Assembly: GCF_010548375.1 (NCBI RefSeq)
Contig: NZ_JAAGLY010000006.1
Span: forward strand, 186,001-250,000
Direction: 5' to 3'
DNA from: Streptomyces sp. SID13726
GTDB lineage: Bacteria > Actinomycetota > Actinomycetes > Streptomycetales > Streptomycetaceae
Length of the DNA stretch: 64,000 bases
Part shown: piece by piece, positions 60,920 to 64,000 of the stretch
Position numbering within the stretch: the stretch's first letter is position 1
How the letters are laid out: every line of letters starts with the position of its first letter
Notes under the pieces: model-generated
Seen by the model: only the letters and a program-made list of their open reading frames with translations
What the model was told of the DNA's origin: nothing
Database searches by the model: none
Translations under genes and position numbers: made by a program

Positions 60920-61735
60920 GTGGTCAACCAGCATGGAGCGCTGGCCCGTTACGCCGCTGAGTTGCAGGCCTTGGCCGAGGGGCGAACCGCACCGGAGGAG
61001 TGGCTTTCCTGGTGGGTGCGGCACGGGCGGGAGGTGATGGAGGTCAGTTCGCCTGGTGTCTTCCTTCGCCTGAAGCCGAAGCATGGTGACGAGTTCGGTG
61101 GGGTCGGCGCCGCTGCGGGCAGCCAGGAAGGGGCTTGCCGCGTTCTCGATGCCCTCGGCGTTGCCTATGAACGGTCCGATCGCTATCAGAAGGCTTGGCG
61201 ACAGGCCATCGACGGTCTACGCGAGGAGCAGGCTGCTGAGGCCGCACGAAAGGCGGCGGACTTCGTGCCGGTGATCGACAGTCTCGCCGTCGGATTTCCT
61301 CGCTTCGCCGCCTTCCTCGCTGCCGGAGTCGACGAGATCGACAGTTGCCAACGGGGCCTCGATGATGCCGCGTTGGACGAACTCGAAAACTCGCTTGACC
61401 TTCGGCTTCCTGCTGCCTACCGCTTCTTCCTGCGATGCGCCCGCGAGGTGGTTGTGGGAGACACCTTGCAGATGACCTCAAGCCATCCCTTCATCCATTC
61501 CTCGACGATGGTCACACTTCCCACCCAGGGCATGCTGTGTGTTGCCGACTACTGGCTGGAAGCCGACGGCGACGCGGTGTTCATCGATATCCGAGAGCAC
61601 CCTCAGGGCGACCCTCCACTCTTGTACTACGCCCATGCGCAGAGACGGACCCGGGTGATTGCGGACAGTTTCACTGAATGGGTTGAAGGGCTGCCCCAAG
61701 AACTGAGTTCCGTCACGCGTGAGGCGAGGCGTTGA
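60920..61735 (+). CDS. Two-domain protein with SMI1/KNR4-like C-terminus
   Basis: The 271-residue protein has an N-terminal helical segment (residues about 1-95: YAAELQALAEGRTAPEEWLSWWVRHGREVMEV, then SQEGACRVLDALGVAYERSDRYQKAW). An SMI1/KNR4-like domain follows (about 135-255: DDAALDELENSLDLRLPAAYRFFLRCAREVVVGDTLQM). GGAGAGG precedes GTG 60920. The arrangement suggests an immunity protein with an extra domain. The next gene downstream is broken. Confidence 0.7.
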   Translation: MVNQHGALARYAAELQALAEGRTAPEEWLSWWVRHGREVMEVSSPGVFLRLKPKHGDEFGGVGAAAGSQEGACRVLDALGVAYERSDRYQKAWRQAIDGLREEQAAEAARKAADFVPVIDSLAVGFPRFAAFLAAGVDEIDSCQRGLDDAALDELENSLDLRLPAAYRFFLRCAREVVVGDTLQMTSSHPFIHSSTMVTLPTQGMLCVADYWLEADGDAVFIDIREHPQGDPPLLYYAHAQRRTRVIADSFTEWVEGLPQELSSVTREARR

Positions 61736-61769
61736 GCAGAGTGTTTGCTTCCTGCGGAGGGATCTGATC

Positions 61770-62292
61770 ATGGATGACGTATATTTCTGGGCTCTTGTCG
61801 CATCGTTCGACTGGGAACGGACCGGTGATGACGAGGCAGTACTCGCCTCTGCCGCACAGGTACTTCGGGGACTTCCGCCTCAGGAGATCCTCGCGTTCGA
61901 GGACCTACTGGCCGCCAAGCTCTACGCACTTGATACGCGAGAGCACGCTCGCTGGTGCTATCAGGGACAGGCGGATCCGGACGATGGGGGACGATTACAT
62001 CTCCGCCGACGACTTCCTGTACGCACGCTGTGTCGTAGTGGCGAACGGAAGGGAATTCTATGAGGGGGTACTCGCGGACCCCACACGATTCCCGACCGGG
62101 ATGGAATTCGAGTCTCTCCTGTACCTCGCCAGCAATGCTTACGAGGCCCAGACCGGTGCGCCGCATTCCCAGCGTACGAGTGTGTCCTGGGAGAGTTTCA
62201 GCAATACCGCTGGATGGGAGCCCGTCCAGGGCACGGCGGGGGGACGCTACACCGGTGCTGGAATGCCGCCGTTGACCCGCAGGCCCGCGTAA
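61770..62292 (+). pseudogene. DUF4240-type gene split by a frameshift
   Basis: The first frame reads MDDVYFWALVASFDWERTGDDEAVLASAAQVLRGLPPQEILAFEDLLAAKLYALD. The second frame continues it as DDYISADDFLYARCVVVANGREFYEGVLADPTRFPTGMEFESLLYLASNAYE. Together they make one DUF4240 protein. The change falls at or near GGGGG (61986-61990); with one G fewer the frames fuse as DDGDDYISADDF. GGAGGG precedes the ATG. The break may be a real mutation, an assembly error or polymerase slippage. The C-terminal part beyond residue about 155 does not look like the family. Confidence 0.8.
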
Positions 62293-62339
62293 AGCCGCTT
62301 CGCCAGGGCACGGCCGCTGACTGAGCGTAATTTGGCTTG

Positions 62340-62500
62340 AATCACTCTGGCATTACTGGTGGTCTCGGCATTCCCCTGGGCCTCGTTCTGGTCGGCGCCA
62401 ACCGCCACGACTCCTTGCTGCTCGCCCCGACCTCGGACGCCGACCGGACGACATCACGGTGCACCTCGACGCCCTCTTCTACCTCGCCGACACCATCCCG
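62340..62500 (+). mobile_element. IS5-like transposase remnant
   Basis: One frame reads GIPLGLVLVGANRHDSLLLAPT, matching the conserved GIPLGxVxxxANRHDSxLLxxT of IS5-type transposases. A few bases on, in another frame, comes DDITVHLDA, the next conserved element. Both lie in the correct order and strand, but the rest is missing. No intact inverted repeats were found around it. It is a scar of insertion between the frameshifted DUF4240 gene and the WD40 gene. Confidence 0.7.
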
Positions 62501-62554
62501 AGTACCGGCCTTTACGCGGCAGGACACCCGCAGAGCGGCTCGCGGGAGACATGG

Positions 62555-63430
62555 TCAGCAGCGGGCCAACACTGCCGTCTCCGGGCCGAACGCCACCACC
62601 AGCCGACTGTCCGCGGCGATGGCCACCGCCTCCACCGGCGCGGGAAACACCAGCTCTGACCCCACTTGCCGGCCGGTGGTCAGATCCCACACCCTCACCG
62701 TGAAGTCATCGCTGCCGGTGACAGCGACCGGACGTCCCTCCGCCACCCCCGTCGCCACCGCCAGCACCGGGCCCATGTGGCCGATGAGCGGTTCGCCCAC
62801 AGGCTGGTGCCTGGCCAGGTCCCACACCCGCACGGCCCCGTCCCAGCCGCCGGAGACGACGACGGGACGACCGTCCACCATCCCTGTCGCCACCGCCGAC
62901 ACCTTGTCAGCGTGGCTGAGGGGTTCGCCGATGAGTCGGCCGGTGGCCAGGTCCCAGACGCGTACCGTGAAGTCGTCGCTGCCGGTAACAGCAACGGACC
63001 GCCCCTCCACCACCGCCACCGCGTTCACTTCGTCAGTGTGGCCGAGGTGTTCACATACGGGTTGGCCGGTAGCCAGGTCCCAGACCCTCGCTGTCATGTC
63101 GTAGCTGCCGGTGACAACGACGGGACGACGACCGTCCGCCCACCCCGTCGACACCGCCGAGACCCCACCGGTGTGGCCGGCGAGAGGCTGCCCGAGGCCG
63201 TGGTCGACCATGCCGGCGGCCCACTCCACACCCCACCGCCCAGTCGACACTCCCTCCACCGGTGTGGCGTTGATCCGCGCCGACAGCTCCAGATCCCCGT
63301 ACCGAGCAGCATCCGCCAGCCCAAGCGCCTCCCCCGGATCGGCATGCACCAGAAATCCCGCATCCGCCAACCGTCCATCCACCCCGGATGACACATCCCC
63401 GGCCCGGTCAACGTGCAGATCATCAGACAT
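62555..63430 (-). CDS. WD40 repeat protein
   Basis: The 291-residue protein has at least four WD40 repeats, each ending in a VWDL motif: YDMTARVWDLATGQPV, DDFTVRVWDLATGRLI, WDGAVRVWDLARHQPV and DDFTVRVWDLTTGRQV. A non-repeat N-terminal part of about 80 residues precedes them. The blades would form a protein-binding propeller. Two DNA repeats encoding TGSDDFTVRVWDL are nearly identical, suggesting recent blade duplication. It begins MSDDLHVDRAGDVSSG. The partner is unknown. Confidence 0.85.
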   Translation of the reverse strand: MSDDLHVDRAGDVSSGVDGRLADAGFLVHADPGEALGLADAARYGDLELSARINATPVEGVSTGRWGVEWAAGMVDHGLGQPLAGHTGGVSAVSTGWADGRRPVVVTGSYDMTARVWDLATGQPVCEHLGHTDEVNAVAVVEGRSVAVTGSDDFTVRVWDLATGRLIGEPLSHADKVSAVATGMVDGRPVVVSGGWDGAVRVWDLARHQPVGEPLIGHMGPVLAVATGVAEGRPVAVTGSDDFTVRVWDLTTGRQVGSELVFPAPVEAVAIAADSRLVVAFGPETAVLARC

Positions 63431-63564
63431 GCCTGCATCCAAGCAGCCTTCACCACCGAAGCGACCAATTGCCCGGCGACCTCAGATACTGGGCCCGCAA
63501 CGGACCGCCAGGGAGACCCGGCGAACCGTCACGGGCAACGGAAACCGGCTTGCACCGGCACGAG

Positions 63565-64000
63565 CTAGCACTGCACGATGAGCCGCGCCCGGTCGAAGCG
63601 TTCGGCGGCAAGATCCTCAGGGCGGATGAGCCAGTAGAGAGTGCCCTCGTCGCCCCATGTCATCTTCGCGTCGCTGTCACTGTCGAACTGGGCGAGCACC
63701 AACCAGCGTTCGGCCTCCTGGTCCAGGAGCTGGTCGCCCCACGCGTGCGTGCCGCCGAGTTCCGCGCTCGCGAGGTCGTACTCCACCGGACCCTGCACGG
63801 GCGCGGCGTGGCCGCCGACCTGGTGACCGATCCGGGTGCGCAGGCGTCCGAAGGCGCGGAGGAACGGCTTGAGCTCGGCCGGGGTGTCGCGAGGGTGTGG
63901 CCAGTGCCGGCTGTCGCCGAGCAGGGCTTGCCTGGCCTGGGGCAGCCACAGGTCGGGCGCGCTCTGCTCCGCAACCGCGCTCAGCTCCACCCTCGTGAAC
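63565..64000 (-). CDS. YwqG-like (DUF1963) protein, partial
   Basis: The reading frame runs from a stop at 63565 through to the end of the window, giving about 144 residues of the C-terminal half. Family features are GRLRTRIGHQVGGHAAPVQGPVEYD, then LVLAQFDSDSDAKMTWGDEGTLYWLIRPEDLAAERFDRARLIVQC. Complete members are near 250-300 residues, so the start lies outside. GTG 63990 is only an internal codon. Function is unassigned; the fold often occurs with SMI1-like proteins. Confidence 0.75.
   Translation of the reverse strand, partial: FTRVELSAVAEQSAPDLWLPQARQALLGDSRHWPHPRDTPAELKPFLRAFGRLRTRIGHQVGGHAAPVQGPVEYDLASAELGGTHAWGDQLLDQEAERWLVLAQFDSDSDAKMTWGDEGTLYWLIRPEDLAAERFDRARLIVQC

Overview
The window is high-GC actinobacterial DNA and reads as a Streptomyces chromosome arm. 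The evidence is dense GC-rich genes with GTG and TTG starts, a complete conservon (cvnA-cvnD), DUF6397 and DUF5709 proteins, an F420-type PPOX fragment, many divergent TetR, PadR, MarR and ROK regulators, and only one TTA (bldA-type) codon that I could find. I see no rRNA, tRNA, CRISPR array, prophage module or assembly-line biosynthetic cluster. I recognise the overall order (paired ABC exporter, type B L31, helicase, TesB, conservon, SNF2/SWIM, xylose genes, secreted amidase, aldehyde dehydrogenase) as a familiar Streptomyces arm arrangement, but from memory only.

Layout. 0-9.4 kb: the end of a sulfonate-type binding protein, a flavin monooxygenase, a short MltG-like protein, a homodimeric-type ABC exporter divergent from a MarR regulator, a dicarboxylate symporter, a PNGase A-like secreted protein and an L,D-transpeptidase lipoprotein. 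9.5-19.8 kb: a heterodimeric ABC exporter with one dead ATP site, DUF5709, L31 type B, a membrane hydrolase, a DUF3516 helicase, TesB and DUF6397. 19.9-25.7 kb: an orphan Roadblock protein, a broken PPOX gene, and a conservon preceded by an MHYT membrane sensor. 25.8-31.1 kb: methyltransferase, PadR/hydrolase pair, TetR/MpaB-like oxygenase pair and an FAD oxidoreductase. 31.3-38.6 kb: small unknown proteins, a fatty-acid desaturase and an SNF2-SWIM operon. 38.6-43.4 kb: patatin-P450 operon under a divergent TetR, a phytase-like esterase and a proline-rich membrane protein. 43.6-47.6 kb: xylA divergent from xylB-xylR. 47.7-53.8 kb: permease-acetamidase, Tat-type amidase, GAF regulator and aldehyde dehydrogenase, closed by a strong terminator. 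53.9-57.9 kb: an ECF sigma factor, zinc-finger membrane anti-sigma and ABC transporter operon.

The last 6 kb (58.2-64 kb) differ in character. They are lower in GC and consist of short accessory genes (SMI1/KNR4-like, two DUF4240, NADAR, WD40, YwqG-like), one of them frameshifted, with a transposase remnant. I read this as an immunity or defence-type accessory segment, which is an inference.

Regulation is unusually legible. Perfect inverted repeats sit in the divergent spacers of the MarR, PadR and both TetR genes, and strong hairpins separate several units. Best leads for something new: the accessory segment with NADAR, the co-degenerated ABC pair, the bldA-type codon in marR, the MHYT-conservon link with its extra Roadblock paralogue, and G-quadruplex runs just after two stop codons.
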